From Cupriavidus necator N-1 (lineage in GTDB: Bacteria > Pseudomonadota > Gammaproteobacteria > Burkholderiales > Burkholderiaceae): 64,000 nt of DNA. This document shows positions 48,100-57,297 of this stretch, one piece after another. Under the pieces are notes generated by a model that searched no databases, was not told the origin of the DNA, and saw only the letters and a program-made list of their open reading frames with translations. A program made the translations under genes and the position numbers. Within the stretch, counting starts at the first letter, position 1. Every line of letters begins with the position of its first letter. Location: contig NC_015726.1 in NCBI RefSeq assembly GCF_000219215.1, forward strand, positions 1-64,000, written 5' to 3'.

Positions 48100-48117
48100 G
48101 ATGATGATCCGCGCGGC

Positions 48118-48873
48118 TTACTTGGCGGCCGTGCCGAACCATTTCTGGGTCAGCTTGGCATAGGTGCCATCGGCCTTCACCTTGGCGAGTGCGGCATTGA
48201 GGGCACGGGTCAGCTCGGGCGTGTCCTTGCGCACGGCCATGCCGTATTCCTCGGTGGTCAGCGGCTGCTCCACCATGCGCAGGCCGCCGCGCGTCTTGAC
48301 GTATTGCATCGCGGCCGGCTTGCCGGTCACGGCGGCATCGGCACGGCCGATCTCGACCAGGTTGAACATTTCCTGGTTCTTCTCGACTTCCACACGCTGC
48401 ACTTGCGGGTACGTGTCACGCAGGAAGCTAACCGACTTGGTGCCCACCTGCACGCTGACCTTCTTGCCGTTCAGGTCGGCCGGGGCGTGGACGGTGGTGT
48501 TGCCGCTCTTGACCAGCGCTACCAGGCCGCCGGTGTAGTACGGCTCGGTGAAGTCCACCACCTTGCTGCGCTCGGGGGTGATGTAGATGCCGGACACTGC
48601 CATGTCGAAGCGGCGCGAGACCAGCCCCGGGATCAGGCCCTTGAAGTCGATGTCGGTCCATTCGACCCGCTTGCCCATTGTCTTGGCCATGGCCTCCACC
48701 AGCTCCACGTCAAAGCCGGTGCGCTTGCCGTTCTCGATAAATTCCATCGGCGGGAAGGTGGCGTCGGTGGCCACGCGCAGCACGGCATTGTCCTGCGCGT
48801 GCGCGGCGGTGCCGAGGGTCAGGGCGGTCAGGGTTGCCAGGCCGGCCATCAGGCATTTGCGACGAAGGTTCAT
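48118..48873 (-). CDS. Polar amino-acid ABC transporter binding protein
   Basis: 251 residues, signal peptide 1-26 ending AHA. SBP_bac_3 fold: LRVATDATFPPMEFIENGKR, GFDVELVEAMAKTMGKRVEW, FDMAVSGIYITPERSKVVDF, later ADAAVTGKPAAMQYV. Periplasmic receptor of the importer; first gene of the four-gene unit ending in hutG, 80 bases downstream of the IclR gene. Confidence 0.93.
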   Translation of the reverse strand: MNLRRKCLMAGLATLTALTLGTAAHAQDNAVLRVATDATFPPMEFIENGKRTGFDVELVEAMAKTMGKRVEWTDIDFKGLIPGLVSRRFDMAVSGIYITPERSKVVDFTEPYYTGGLVALVKSGNTTVHAPADLNGKKVSVQVGTKSVSFLRDTYPQVQRVEVEKNQEMFNLVEIGRADAAVTGKPAAMQYVKTRGGLRMVEQPLTTEEYGMAVRKDTPELTRALNAALAKVKADGTYAKLTQKWFGTAAK

Positions 48874-48953
48874 GGAAGTCTCCTATTCTCGGGAACGAGG
48901 GATCTGCCGTCGCATGGGTGTGCCGACGGCGGCGGTAACGATTTGCTTGGTAT

Positions 48954-49748
48954 TCAGTAAGACTGCAGCCGGGCGGAAATCCGCATCGCCGCTGCCACGG
49001 TCATGTCGATCAGCGCGGTCTCGCGCCCTTGCCGCCGCGTGGCCGGCACCATCAGCGTGATGGAGCCCAGCGCATCGGCCTTGCTGCGCCGCGAGAAGAG
49101 CGGCGCGCTCACGCCCCACACGCCCGGATCCACCTCGCCCTCACTGACGGCGTAGCCGGTCTCGCGAATGGCGGTCAGCTCGGCCAGCAGCCGTTCGGCT
49201 TCGCCTGGCTCGCACTGGGCCCGGACCAGGCGCTCGCGCGCTTCATCGCGCATGAATGCAAGCAGCGACTTGGCCGACGCACCGGCGCGCAGCGGCACGC
49301 CGCGGCCTTTCTCGAATGAGCAGCGCAGCGACTGGCGGCTCTCCACCATCTCCAGGCACACCGCGTGATCCTTGACGGCGACGACCAGGCCTACGCTTTC
49401 ATCGGACTGCTGCGCCAGCAGCTGCATGTCGGGCAAGGCTTCGCGCGCCAGGTGCGAGGCCATGTCAAAGCCAAGCGCCAGTTGCAGGCTGATCGGGCCC
49501 GGCGCGTATTCGCCGTCGGACTCCAGCACAAAGCCCCAGCGCTTGAGCATCATCAGCTGCCGGTAGAGCGTGCTCTTGGGCAGGCTGGTCTTGGCAACCA
49601 GCTCGCGCACCGTGATTGGCGCGCCGTGCTGCGCCAGCGCCGCCAGCACGAACAGCACGCGATCGGCACCGCCCGCGGGCTGGCCGGGTTTGGCAGGCGT
49701 GGGTGTCGCGGGCTTCACGGCGGTGGGGTTGTCGACGGCATTCAACAT
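48954..49748 (-). CDS. IclR-family transcriptional regulator
   Basis: 264 residues; start MLNAVDNPTAVKPATPT chosen, with a Pro/Thr-rich leader before the winged HTH (APITVRELVAKTSLPKSTLY). C-terminal IclR effector domain: CSFEKGRGVPLRAGASAKSL and a late RETALIDMTVAAAMRISARL. Upstream and in line with the ABC-hutG genes; it likely controls them. ATTCCCA (49770-49776) and TGGGAAT (49804-49810) form a spaced inverted repeat in its promoter region, a possible but weak operator. Confidence 0.9.
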   Translation of the reverse strand: MLNAVDNPTAVKPATPTPAKPGQPAGGADRVLFVLAALAQHGAPITVRELVAKTSLPKSTLYRQLMMLKRWGFVLESDGEYAPGPISLQLALGFDMASHLAREALPDMQLLAQQSDESVGLVVAVKDHAVCLEMVESRQSLRCSFEKGRGVPLRAGASAKSLLAFMRDEARERLVRAQCEPGEAERLLAELTAIRETGYAVSEGEVDPGVWGVSAPLFSRRSKADALGSITLMVPATRRQGRETALIDMTVAAAMRISARLQSY

Positions 49749-49882
49749 AGGGCCCAAGAATAGGACCTGATTCCCAGAAATCAAAACCTAGAGTCCCGGA
49801 AAATGGGAATGAAGGACTAGGGATAACCCTTGATGACTGGCAATTTGATCGGCCAAGTGCGTGGGGCGCCGCTGCGCCGCGA

Positions 49883-50542
49883 TCAGTAGATGCCTGGCAG
49901 CATCCGCCAGGTCCGGTCGCAGTACGACGCGTACTCGTCGCCAAACTGGTCGCGCAGCAGCGCTTCTTCCGCCCGGATGCGCGCCAGCAGCACTGGCACC
50001 ATCAGCAGCGTGAGCAACACGCCCACGCCGGAGCGGAACGCCAGTACCCATCCCAGCGAACTGACCAGGAAGCCGAGGTAGCTCGGATGCCGGATCACGC
50101 TATAGATCCCGGTGGTCACCAGCGTATGACCCGGCTGGATTGCCACCAGCCCGCTGAAGCGCCGCCCCAGCACAAACACCGGCCACAGCCGCAGCACGCC
50201 GCCGCCGGCAAACAGCGCCACGCCGATCCAGCGCATGGTGTCGCCATCGAGCGTCCAGAAGCCGATGCGGTCGGTAAAGGGCGGCAGGTACGCCGCCAGC
50301 AGCCCGAGCACGCCAAAGACTGCCAACACCCAGCGGTTGCCGCGGTCCTCGCGCATGCCGCTGCTGATGTTGCCGCCGGAGAAGAGTGCAGCGACGGACA
50401 GGGCGAACAGGACCAGGGTCAGGGCCACGCGCGCCGGGTGCGCGAAAAAGGGGGCGATGCCGCCCCAACCTGCGATGGCGATGGCCAGGTAGGCGAGCGT
50501 GCCGGCGAGCGTGGCAATCGCCATGCCGGGAGTCGGGCGCAT
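49883..50542 (-). CDS. Isoprenylcysteine carboxyl methyltransferase-like membrane protein
   Basis: 219 residues, about five spans, ICMT/PEMT-type C-terminal motif (GIYSVIRHPSYLGFLVSSLG; RAEEALLRDQFGDEYASYC). ATG at 50542 with GGAGG upstream. Bacterial members are S-adenosylmethionine-dependent methylases or of unknown role; substrate unknown. Single gene, divergent from the MazG-like gene. Confidence 0.85.
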   Translation of the reverse strand: MRPTPGMAIATLAGTLAYLAIAIAGWGGIAPFFAHPARVALTLVLFALSVAALFSGGNISSGMREDRGNRWVLAVFGVLGLLAAYLPPFTDRIGFWTLDGDTMRWIGVALFAGGGVLRLWPVFVLGRRFSGLVAIQPGHTLVTTGIYSVIRHPSYLGFLVSSLGWVLAFRSGVGVLLTLLMVPVLLARIRAEEALLRDQFGDEYASYCDRTWRMLPGIY

Positions 50543-50687
50543 GGGGAACCTCCGTTGAGACGGTGGATGCACAAGCGAAGGGTAAGCCTCAGGCGGCCCG
50601 GGTGTCGAGGGCGGCCGGGTCGTGATTAAATCTGCGTTTTGCGCCGGCGTATGCCGGGGCGCAGTGAACCGCTTTCGTCACAACACC

Positions 50688-51011
50688 ATGCCCCTGATCG
50701 ACATCAAGAACCTCCAGCAAGCCGCCCAAGACTTCGGCAAGGCCCGCAACTGGGGCAAGTACCACAGCCCCAAGAACCTCGCGATGGCGCTGAGCGTGGA
50801 GGTGTCCGAGCTGGTCGAGATCTTCCAGTGGCAGACCGACGCGGAATCGCGCGCCATCATGTCCACTGACGAGCGCGACCATGTGGAGCAGGAACTTGCC
50901 GATATCACCATCTACCTGGCGCAACTGGTGACGGCACTGGGCGTGGACCTAGACGCGGCGATCCGCGCCAAGATGGAGATGAACGCCAGGAAGTACCCGC
51001 TGCCGGAATGA
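50688..51011 (+). CDS. MazG-like nucleotide pyrophosphohydrolase
   Basis: 107 residues; all-alpha NTP-PPase of the RS21-C6/dCTPase-like type. Metal-binding motif EVSELVEIFQWQTD and ELADITIYLAQL. ATG at 50688 gives MPLIDIKNLQQAAQDFGKAR; upstream in-frame codons lack homology. Probably cleanses modified or excess dNTPs. Confidence 0.9.
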   Translation: MPLIDIKNLQQAAQDFGKARNWGKYHSPKNLAMALSVEVSELVEIFQWQTDAESRAIMSTDERDHVEQELADITIYLAQLVTALGVDLDAAIRAKMEMNARKYPLPE

Positions 51012-51033
51012 GGCGCCCGGCGATGGTGTGAGC

Positions 51034-51891
51034 TCACGACAATGGCCGGCTCCCCGCCAGGACGCACAACAGCAGCACTCCGTTCAAAGCGAGCAGTCCG
51101 CTCACCACAAGCACGATGGGCGGCGCATCCCGTGTCCGCTCGCGCAGGCGGGTGACCCCCGGCAGCCACTCGCCGCGCGTACGCCGGGACCAGCAGGCGA
51201 CGCCCGCGCTGCACATGCCCAGCCACGCCAGCGTGCCCAGCGATGTCCAGCCGCGTGGTTGCGGCGCCAGCGTCGGACGGATGGACGCCTGCTGGGGCGT
51301 CGGGCCGGAGGCTCTCTGGATCAATACAGGGGGCGCTTGAATCCCCGGTTCGGCTAACGGCTCTGCCGATGGCGGAGCTGGAAGCTGCTCCGCCGCTGAT
51401 TGAGTCGCTTGAGGTGGCGCGACCGCTGGCCGCGAGGCATCGACCGTGACTGCAGCTTGCTTGTTCCTCGACACCTCCCGCGCCCGCGCCGCCGGCGGCG
51501 TTGGTTGCGGCGCGGCAGCCTGCGGGGGTGGCTTCTTGCCTGGGTGCCGGCGCCAGCTGGCAAAGACCCTGTCCAGGCATGTCACCGACGTGCAGGCGTC
51601 CCGGCGCTCCCGCCAGGCGGCGATGTCCCTTCCATGGATCGCGCCGGCGCGTAGCAGGCGCTGCTGGTCCGCATGGATGCGCTCGTGCTCGCGCTGAAGC
51701 ATCGCGTGATCGCAGATCAGGTCGGCGGCGTGCGGCACTGACTGCAGGCAGGACGTGCCGGCGGCGAGCGGATCGTTGCAGCGGGAAGGACGCAGCGTGG
51801 TCTTGCAGGCAATATCCGAAGCCTGCGCACTGGCAGCCAGCAGAAGACCGAACGCGATGCACGCGGCCAGACGGCCCGAAAGCCTTGTCAT
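51034..51891 (-). CDS. Secreted/membrane hypothetical protein with LprI-like N-terminal domain
   Basis: 285 residues. Signal peptide 1-24 (ending QAS), then a Cys-rich domain (IACKTTLRPSRC, then CLQSVPHAADLICDHAM, then RRDACTSVTCLDRVFASW) like LprI lysozyme-inhibitor proteins. A long Pro/Ala/Gln linker (about 117-210) leads to hydrophobic segments LGTLAWLGMCSAGVACW and PIVLVVSGLLALNGVLLLCV at the C-terminus. Envelope protein; function unknown. Confidence 0.7.
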   Translation of the reverse strand: MTRLSGRLAACIAFGLLLAASAQASDIACKTTLRPSRCNDPLAAGTSCLQSVPHAADLICDHAMLQREHERIHADQQRLLRAGAIHGRDIAAWRERRDACTSVTCLDRVFASWRRHPGKKPPPQAAAPQPTPPAARAREVSRNKQAAVTVDASRPAVAPPQATQSAAEQLPAPPSAEPLAEPGIQAPPVLIQRASGPTPQQASIRPTLAPQPRGWTSLGTLAWLGMCSAGVACWSRRTRGEWLPGVTRLRERTRDAPPIVLVVSGLLALNGVLLLCVLAGSRPLS

Positions 51892-52116
51892 CCTGTCACC
51901 CCGTGATGGTGGGGATCGTCCGGCGCTGAAGCGGGCGCCGATGGACTTCTATTCTGGTACGGCGCTAGCAATCTACAGTTCGATATCCCACAGAACTACG
52001 CAGCGAACTTTGGGCGCGGTCTCGGATGCGTGGCCGAGGCCACAAAGCTGGAAAGCTGCGGAGATTCCTCCCGTACCTTGGATCTGACAACGGCAGCCTG
52101 CCGCTGTACCCGTTTG

Positions 52117-52620
52117 TCAGGTCGCGACCAGGCTCACAACCCAACCCGCCGCATAGAGCCCCAGCCCGAACACCGCATGCGTCACCAGGCTGTGCGCCCG
52201 TGCCACATTTGGCCGTGGCGTGCGGCTCGCGGCGATGCCGGCACCCATTGCCGGCTGCATCAGCAGGAACGGTGCCGCCACACTGCCGATGCCGACGATC
52301 AACGCGGGTGCCAGCGTCGGATGACGCGCCCAGTCGAGTCCCCATAGCCCCAGCAGGATGGCCGCGAACACGATGCCGGTCAGGTAATGCGCGATCCAGC
52401 CGATGCCGCGCTCGCGGTGCACCGGTGGCGATGCCGCGATGGGATGGTGGCAAAGGCGTCCTCGCGGCAGCCACGCGAGCCAGCGGCCTACCAGTCCATA
52501 GTCCAGCGCAGGAACGCCCAGCAGCCGCTTGCGCAGGATGACCCAGGCGTCCATCACCAGCGTTGCACCGGTGCCGATCACGATTGCATTGAACAGGAGC
52601 GCCATCGCTGTATCAGGCAT
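52117..52620 (-). CDS. DUF2938 membrane protein
   Basis: 167 residues, four hydrophobic spans; LFNAIVIGTGATLVMDAWVI, then DYGLVGRWLAWLPRGRLCH and IGWIAHYLTGIVFAAILLG are typical of DUF2938. Its start overlaps the methyltransferase stop by 8 bases, so it is the second gene of that unit. Function unknown. Confidence 0.85.
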   Translation of the reverse strand: MPDTAMALLFNAIVIGTGATLVMDAWVILRKRLLGVPALDYGLVGRWLAWLPRGRLCHHPIAASPPVHRERGIGWIAHYLTGIVFAAILLGLWGLDWARHPTLAPALIVGIGSVAAPFLLMQPAMGAGIAASRTPRPNVARAHSLVTHAVFGLGLYAAGWVVSLVAT

Positions 52621-53503
52621 GGGCAGTCTCCCCGGCCCTCTGTGATGAAGCCGAAGCCCTGGCGGTGATCATCCAGCAAGCAGCGGTGTAGCGCACGGTT
52701 GCGCCATGAACGTAAGTCTCGAATGCCGCACGAACGGTTTCGATGACGCTGGCGCGTGTGCTTGCATCAGCCTCGCGCAGGGCCAGGCCGACGGGACCCA
52801 GGCGGGACAGGTAGTCCACCAGCGCAGGCTCCGGCAGCGTGCAGGCGAGGTCGACCGGCTGGACATCGATCCCGGTCCAGCCGCCCTCTTCCAGGATGGC
52901 CTGCACGCGCTGGCGGTCGCCGAAGGCGAACTGTCCCGGCGCACCCGGCTGCCGCGGCGGCAGGTTGGACAGCAACGGCGCGGCCGCGCGCTCGGCGGTG
53001 GTCATGAACGGATTCTCTGCGGCGCTGCGCCAGGCGATGCAATGGAGCGTGGCATCCGGTGTTGCGGCCTGGCGCAGGTTGGCAAAGGCCCGCACCGGAT
53101 CACTGAAGAACATCACGCCCAGGCGCGACACGATGCTGTCGAAGCTTGCTGGCGCGAAGGCGTAGTCCTGCGCGTCGGCGCGAATGAAGCTGGCGGTCGA
53201 GCCGTCGTGCTGCGCGCGTGCCCGTGCAGCGGCGAGCATCGGCTCGGAAATATCGATGCCGGTGCACCTGCCCTGTGTGCCGAGCTTACGCGCCAGCGCG
53301 ATCGTAGTGCTGCCGGTGCCGCAGCCGACATCGAGCACATGCTGCGCCGAGGTCTTGCCGACCGCATCGACAAGCAGGCCTTCCAGCGGCCGGAACATGT
53401 CGTCGAGCACCGCCTGCTCCGCGACCCAGGCATGGCCGGACGGGCCGTTCCACAGTGCGGGCTGGTCGCCGCCGTTGCTGCTGGTCTGTTGTTGCTCACC
53501 CAT
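52613..53503 (-). CDS. Class I SAM-dependent methyltransferase (UbiE-like)
   Basis: 296 residues. Motif I VLDVGCGTGSTTIALA, GIDISEPMLAAARARA and a late ISRLGVMFF-type motif (SIVSRLGVMFFSDPV). The start MGEQQQTSSNGGDQPALWNG is chosen because AAGGGG lies 8 bases before it; 53509 and 53521 are alternatives. Substrate unknown. Divergent from a MerR-family gene with a shared 74-base control region. Confidence 0.88.
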   Translation of the reverse strand: MGEQQQTSSNGGDQPALWNGPSGHAWVAEQAVLDDMFRPLEGLLVDAVGKTSAQHVLDVGCGTGSTTIALARKLGTQGRCTGIDISEPMLAAARARAQHDGSTASFIRADAQDYAFAPASFDSIVSRLGVMFFSDPVRAFANLRQAATPDATLHCIAWRSAAENPFMTTAERAAAPLLSNLPPRQPGAPGQFAFGDRQRVQAILEEGGWTGIDVQPVDLACTLPEPALVDYLSRLGPVGLALREADASTRASVIETVRAAFETYVHGATVRYTAACWMITARASASSQRAGETAHA

Positions 53504-53556
53504 GGTCATATCCCCTTGCACGCCGTCCTGGCATGGAAACTACACTGTGCCAGTTC

Positions 53557-53566
53557 AAGTCGACTT
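53557..53566. promoter_or_regulatory. Palindrome AAGTCGACTT, probable MerR operator
   Basis: Perfect 10-bp palindrome inside the imperfect TTCAAGTCGACTTAAGG, 11 bases before the MerR gene, in the divergent region. MerR-type sites are palindromes of this kind set in a stretched promoter spacer. Confidence 0.6.
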
Positions 53567-53577
53567 AAGGTCAAGCG

Positions 53578-54012
53578 GTGACAAGCCTGGATATTGCGGA
53601 AGTGGCCCGGCAGGCAGGCGTGCCGGCCTCGACGCTGCGGTACTACGAGGAAAAGGGGCTGATCGCCTCCATCGGCCGGCGCGGCATGCGTCGCGTTTTC
53701 GATGCCGGCGTGCTGGAGCGGCTGGCGCTGATCGCACTGGGGCGTGCCGCCGGTTTCTCGCTGGATGACATCGCGCAGATGTTCTCGCCACAGGGCCAGC
53801 CGAAAATCGACCGGCAGGTGCTGGCGGCCAAGGCGGATGAGCTGGACCGGACCATCCGCAAGCTGACTGCGATGCGCGACGGACTGCGGCATGCGTCGGT
53901 TTGCCCGGCGCCAAGCCATATGGAGTGCCCGACGTTCCAGCGGATCCTGCGGGCGGCGGCGTCGGGGGCGATTGGTGGGAGGAAGCATGCCCACGGGCTT
54001 CCAACGGACTGA
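53578..54012 (+). CDS. MerR-family transcriptional regulator
   Basis: 144 residues, GTG start. MerR HTH (SLDIAEVARQAGVPASTLRY, YEEKGLIASIGRRGMRRVF), dimerisation helix (about 78-105), and a C-terminal Cys-containing tail (ASVCPAPSHMECPTFQRIL). The two cysteines could sense metal or redox state, but this is only suggestive. Divergent from the methyltransferase-DUF2938 unit, its likely target. Confidence 0.88.
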   Translation: MTSLDIAEVARQAGVPASTLRYYEEKGLIASIGRRGMRRVFDAGVLERLALIALGRAAGFSLDDIAQMFSPQGQPKIDRQVLAAKADELDRTIRKLTAMRDGLRHASVCPAPSHMECPTFQRILRAAASGAIGGRKHAHGLPTD

Positions 54013-54109
54013 CGTAAGCGTTTCGAATGGCCCCTTTCTTGGGCTCTGCGGAGTCTGGCGGGGCCATTCTCCGCAGGATTTGCGGAGATTAGCTAGGATG
54101 GAGCCAGTC

Positions 54110-54534
54110 TCACCCCAACCTGAACTGCCCCACCGCCCCCGCCAGGCTCCCGGCCTGCGTCTGCAGCGCCGCCGCCGCAGCTGTGGATTGCTCAACCAGC
54201 GCCGCATTCTGCTGCACCATCTGGTCCAGCTGGCTCACCGCCATATTCACCTCTTGAATACCGCGGGTCTGTTCCATCGCTGCGTGAGTGATCTCGGAAA
54301 TAATGCCGGTCACCCTGGAGACGTTGCTGACGATCTCGCTCATGGTGTCGCCGGCGCGGCGGACCTGGCCGGAGCCGGAGCTGACACTGCCCACGGTGGA
54401 TTCGATCAGGGTCTTGATCTCCGTGGCGGCCTGGGCGCTGCGCTGGGCCAGGGCGCGCACTTCGAGCTGGCAGACTGGCTGACGGTGATGGCCACGCACA
54501 GGGCCACGATCCGCGCACGGATGGTAGTGAACAT
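54110..54534 (-). pseudogene. Methyl-accepting chemotaxis protein, internally deleted
   Basis: The ATG at 54534 starts [18 protein letters not shown], the first residues of a chemotaxis receptor. Near 54475 it jumps, in another frame, to [20 protein letters not shown] and continues through the end of the signalling domain ([39 protein letters not shown]) to FRLG. The sensor, HAMP and most of the signalling hairpin (over 1 kb) are missing, and the junction shifts the frame. Not functional as a receptor. Confidence 0.8.
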
Positions 54535-55008
54535 CAGGGGAGATCCGTATACGGAGCGGGTGCGCCCGACTTGAGGCAGGCAGGCGAAAGCCGGTCGAAT
54601 GTGATCAGGTTGACGACACAACGCGCCAATTGGTGCGCGATAGTGCCCTCGGGCGGCTCGGGAATGCGCACTGGTGGATCTGAAATTCGTAACGTGAATG
54701 CACGCAGGAGTGGGTTTCGGCGTGATCAGACGCCTCATCCGATGCGTTGCAATACAAGCGGCGTTGCAACGCAGCGGTGATTGCCGATGCGGGCGCTCAT
54801 GAGCGTGATGGCAGCCGCAGCAGAACGCTTGCCGCAGCGCATCCGACAGTGGCTCCGGCGAGAATACATCTGTCATCAAGCCTTGCTGATCTGTCATGCA
54901 GACAAGCTAACGACTTTTTCACAACGTATTACAAAGACTTACAGCCGTTATGCGATTAGCAACATATCCTCCGATCAACTCACAAATAAACCAAACGGAG
55001 AGCCTACT
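54535..55008. other. Intergenic region before the DUF4382 lipoprotein
   Basis: About 470 bases. An inverted repeat GCGTTGCAA (54744-54752) and TTGCAACGC (54764-54772) lies in the middle; the last 120 bases are notably AT-rich and probably hold the lipoprotein promoter. No gene is supported; the in-frame extension of the next ORF to 54781 lacks a signal-like start. Confidence 0.35.
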
Positions 55009-56217
55009 GTGTCAGTCCTTTCGTTGACTTCCGCGCCGCTGCGCGTGCTTGCCCTGAGCGGTGCCCTGGCGCTGGCCGCCTGCGGCGGTGGTGGTGGTGG
55101 CGGCGATGATGGTGGCGGGCAGGGCACCCTCAAGGTCTCGATGACCGATGCGCCGGCCTGTGGCTTCAACAATGTCTTCGTGACCGTCAACAAGGTGCGC
55201 GTGCACAGCAGCGCCAGCGCCGAGGCGAGCGCCGGGGGCTGGGTCGATATCGACGTCGTGCCCGCGCGCAAGATCGACCTGCTGTCGCTGACCAACGGCG
55301 TGCTGACGGTACTGGGCCAGACCGCGCTGCCTGCCGGCAACTACCAGCAGGTGCGCCTGGTGCTCGATGCCAACCGTGGCGGCGGCGCCGGTGCGCTGGC
55401 CAACTCGGTGGTGCCCGTCGGCGGCACTGAGCAGGCGCTGGACACGCCCAGCGCGGTGCAGTCGGGCATCAAGATCAACCGGCCGTTCACCGTGGCAAAG
55501 GGTACGCTGACCGACCTGGTGCTGGACTTTGACGCGTGCAAGTCGGTGGTCACGCGCGGCAATGGCACCTTTGGCCTGAAGCCGGTGGTGACGGCGATCC
55601 CGACGATCGTCAGCGGTGAAGTGAACGGCGTGGTCAGCGGGGCACCGGGTGCGCGCGTGTATGCCGAGCGCAACGGCGTGGTGGTGAAGGCGACGGTGGC
55701 GGACGCCAACGGCAACTTCAAGCTGTCGCCGATCGAGCAGAGCAGCACGGCCGGCCCGGTTGACGTGGTGGTGGTGCCGGGTTCTGCCAATGGCAAGGCG
55801 GCGGGCATTGTGCGCGGCGTGCCGGTGGTGGTGGGCACGCCCACGGCGATCTCGACCGCGGCGGCGCCGATGTCGCTGCCGGCGTCGACCTATCGCCGGG
55901 CTTCGGGTACGGTCACGCCGGCTTCGGCGGAAGCGACCCTGCGCGCGCTGCAACTGGTCAGTGGCGGCAATTTCGAGATTGCGGCGACGGCTGCCGCCAG
56001 CGATACCGGCGCCTACAGCATGTTTGCAACCGAACCGGCACTGCCGGTGGCCGCGCCGGTGATCGGCACCTACCAGGCCGCGCTGCCGATTCCGCTGCAG
56101 GCGGACGGCGCCGCCGCGGGCAAGTACAGCGTGCAGGCCACCAGCGCCACGGGTACGGTGCAGACCAAGCCGACGGACGTGAACGTCGCCGACGCCGTGG
56201 TGAATTTCTCGTTCTGA
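55009..56217 (+). CDS. DUF4382 lipoprotein
   Basis: 402 residues, GTG start with CGGAG upstream. Signal peptide with lipobox LAAC (Cys about 24), then a Gly-rich tract and the DUF4382 domain (GTLKVSMTDAPACGFNNVFV, KVRVHSSASAEASAGGWVDI, LLSLTNGVLTVLGQTALPAG) to about residue 200; the C-terminal half has carboxypeptidase-like repeat features (SGEVNGVVSGAPGARVYAER, VADANGNFKLSPI). Surface or periplasmic lipoprotein of unknown role. Single gene with a strong terminator. Confidence 0.85.
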   Translation: MSVLSLTSAPLRVLALSGALALAACGGGGGGGDDGGGQGTLKVSMTDAPACGFNNVFVTVNKVRVHSSASAEASAGGWVDIDVVPARKIDLLSLTNGVLTVLGQTALPAGNYQQVRLVLDANRGGGAGALANSVVPVGGTEQALDTPSAVQSGIKINRPFTVAKGTLTDLVLDFDACKSVVTRGNGTFGLKPVVTAIPTIVSGEVNGVVSGAPGARVYAERNGVVVKATVADANGNFKLSPIEQSSTAGPVDVVVVPGSANGKAAGIVRGVPVVVGTPTAISTAAAPMSLPASTYRRASGTVTPASAEATLRALQLVSGGNFEIAATAAASDTGAYSMFATEPALPVAAPVIGTYQAALPIPLQADGAAAGKYSVQATSATGTVQTKPTDVNVADAVVNFSF

Positions 56218-56237
56218 TTCCGGGGGACCGGGAACGA

Positions 56238-56275
56238 AGCCGGAAGAGGGCCTGGCCCTCTTCCGGCTTTTTTTG
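56238..56275 (+). terminator. Rho-independent terminator after the DUF4382 gene
   Basis: A 15-bp inverted repeat (56238-56252 with 56254-56268; core GGAAGAGGGCC/GGCCCTCTTCC) is followed by a run of Ts to 56275. Very strong. Confidence 0.92.
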
Positions 56276-56358
56276 TTGGCCAGGGGCCCGGTTGCGCCGC
56301 CACCGTCTGGCGCAGTTTCCCGCTAGACTGCCAGTCTCGCGTTTCGGGAGATCGCGCC

Positions 56359-57264
56359 ATGGCAGCACGCACCGCGGCGAAGGCCGCATCCAAGCCTGCA
56401 GCAACGTCTGAGGCCACATCCAGGGCCAGGTCACGCAAGGCCGCCACGTCCGCCGAGCCGGTGCGGGTTGGCATCGGTGGCTGGAATTTCGCCCCGTGGC
56501 GTGACAACTTCTATCCCGCCGGCTTGGCACAGGCACGTGAGCTGGCCTATGCCAGCCGCCACCTCAGCGCGATTGAAATCAACAGCACCTACCACGGCAC
56601 GCAGAAGCGCACCTCGTTCGCCAAATGGCGCGACGAGACGCCGGATGATTTCGTGTTCGCGGTGAAGGCCTCGCGGTTTGCCACCAACCGGCGCGTGCTG
56701 GCCGAGTCCGGTGAATCGATCGAACGCTTTATCGACAGCGGCATTGCCGAGCTTGGCCGCAAGCTGGGTCCGGTGGTGTGGCAGTTCGCGCCGACCAAGC
56801 AGTTCGATGCGGAAGACTTCGAGGCCTTCCTGCAGCTGCTGCCGGACTCGGTGGAAGGCGTGAAGCTGCGCCACGTGCTGGAGGTGCGGCACGACAGCTT
56901 CCAGGCGCCGGACTACCTCAAGCTCGCGCGCAAATACAAGGCCGCCACGGTCTTTACCGATTCGCCCAAGTTTCCGTCGATGGCGGATCTCACTGCAGAC
57001 TTTGTCTATGCTCGGCTGATGGCCAGCAGCGAGAAGCTGAAGGCCGGCTACGCGCCCAGGGACCTGGATGCGTGGGCCGAACGGGTGTGCACGTGGGCGC
57101 AGGGCCACCAGCCAGCCGACCTGCCGACGGTGGAAGACCGCAAGCCCGCCGCGCGCAAGCGCGAAGTCTTCGTCTTCTTTATCAACGGCGCCAAGGAACG
57201 CGCACCGGCCGCGGCGCAGGCGCTGCTGGAGCGGCTGGACTGGACGCCGCCGGCCGATGACTGA
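56359..57264 (+). CDS. DUF72 protein
   Basis: 301 residues; TIM-barrel DUF72 (YecE-like). Motifs VRVGIGGWNFAPWRDNFYP, SAIEINSTYHGTQKRTSFAK, FVFAVKASRF, PVVWQFAPTKQFDAEDFEAF, HVLEVRHDSF. Basic Ala/Lys-rich N-terminal 35 residues precede the domain. GGGAG lies 8 bases upstream of the ATG. Function unknown. Ends 33 bases before dbpA. Confidence 0.88.
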   Translation: MAARTAAKAASKPAATSEATSRARSRKAATSAEPVRVGIGGWNFAPWRDNFYPAGLAQARELAYASRHLSAIEINSTYHGTQKRTSFAKWRDETPDDFVFAVKASRFATNRRVLAESGESIERFIDSGIAELGRKLGPVVWQFAPTKQFDAEDFEAFLQLLPDSVEGVKLRHVLEVRHDSFQAPDYLKLARKYKAATVFTDSPKFPSMADLTADFVYARLMASSEKLKAGYAPRDLDAWAERVCTWAQGHQPADLPTVEDRKPAARKREVFVFFINGAKERAPAAAQALLERLDWTPPADD

Positions 57265-57286
57265 CGGATCGACATCCCTGGATCGC

Positions 57287-57292
57287 TATAAT
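57287..57292 (+). promoter_or_regulatory. Consensus -10 box TATAAT immediately before dbpA
   Basis: TATAAT with only five bases before the dbpA ATG; transcription from it would begin at or next to the start codon, giving a leaderless message. A -35 is not convincing (CTGACG about 20 bases upstream). Confidence 0.4.
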
Positions 57293-57297
57293 CGCGC

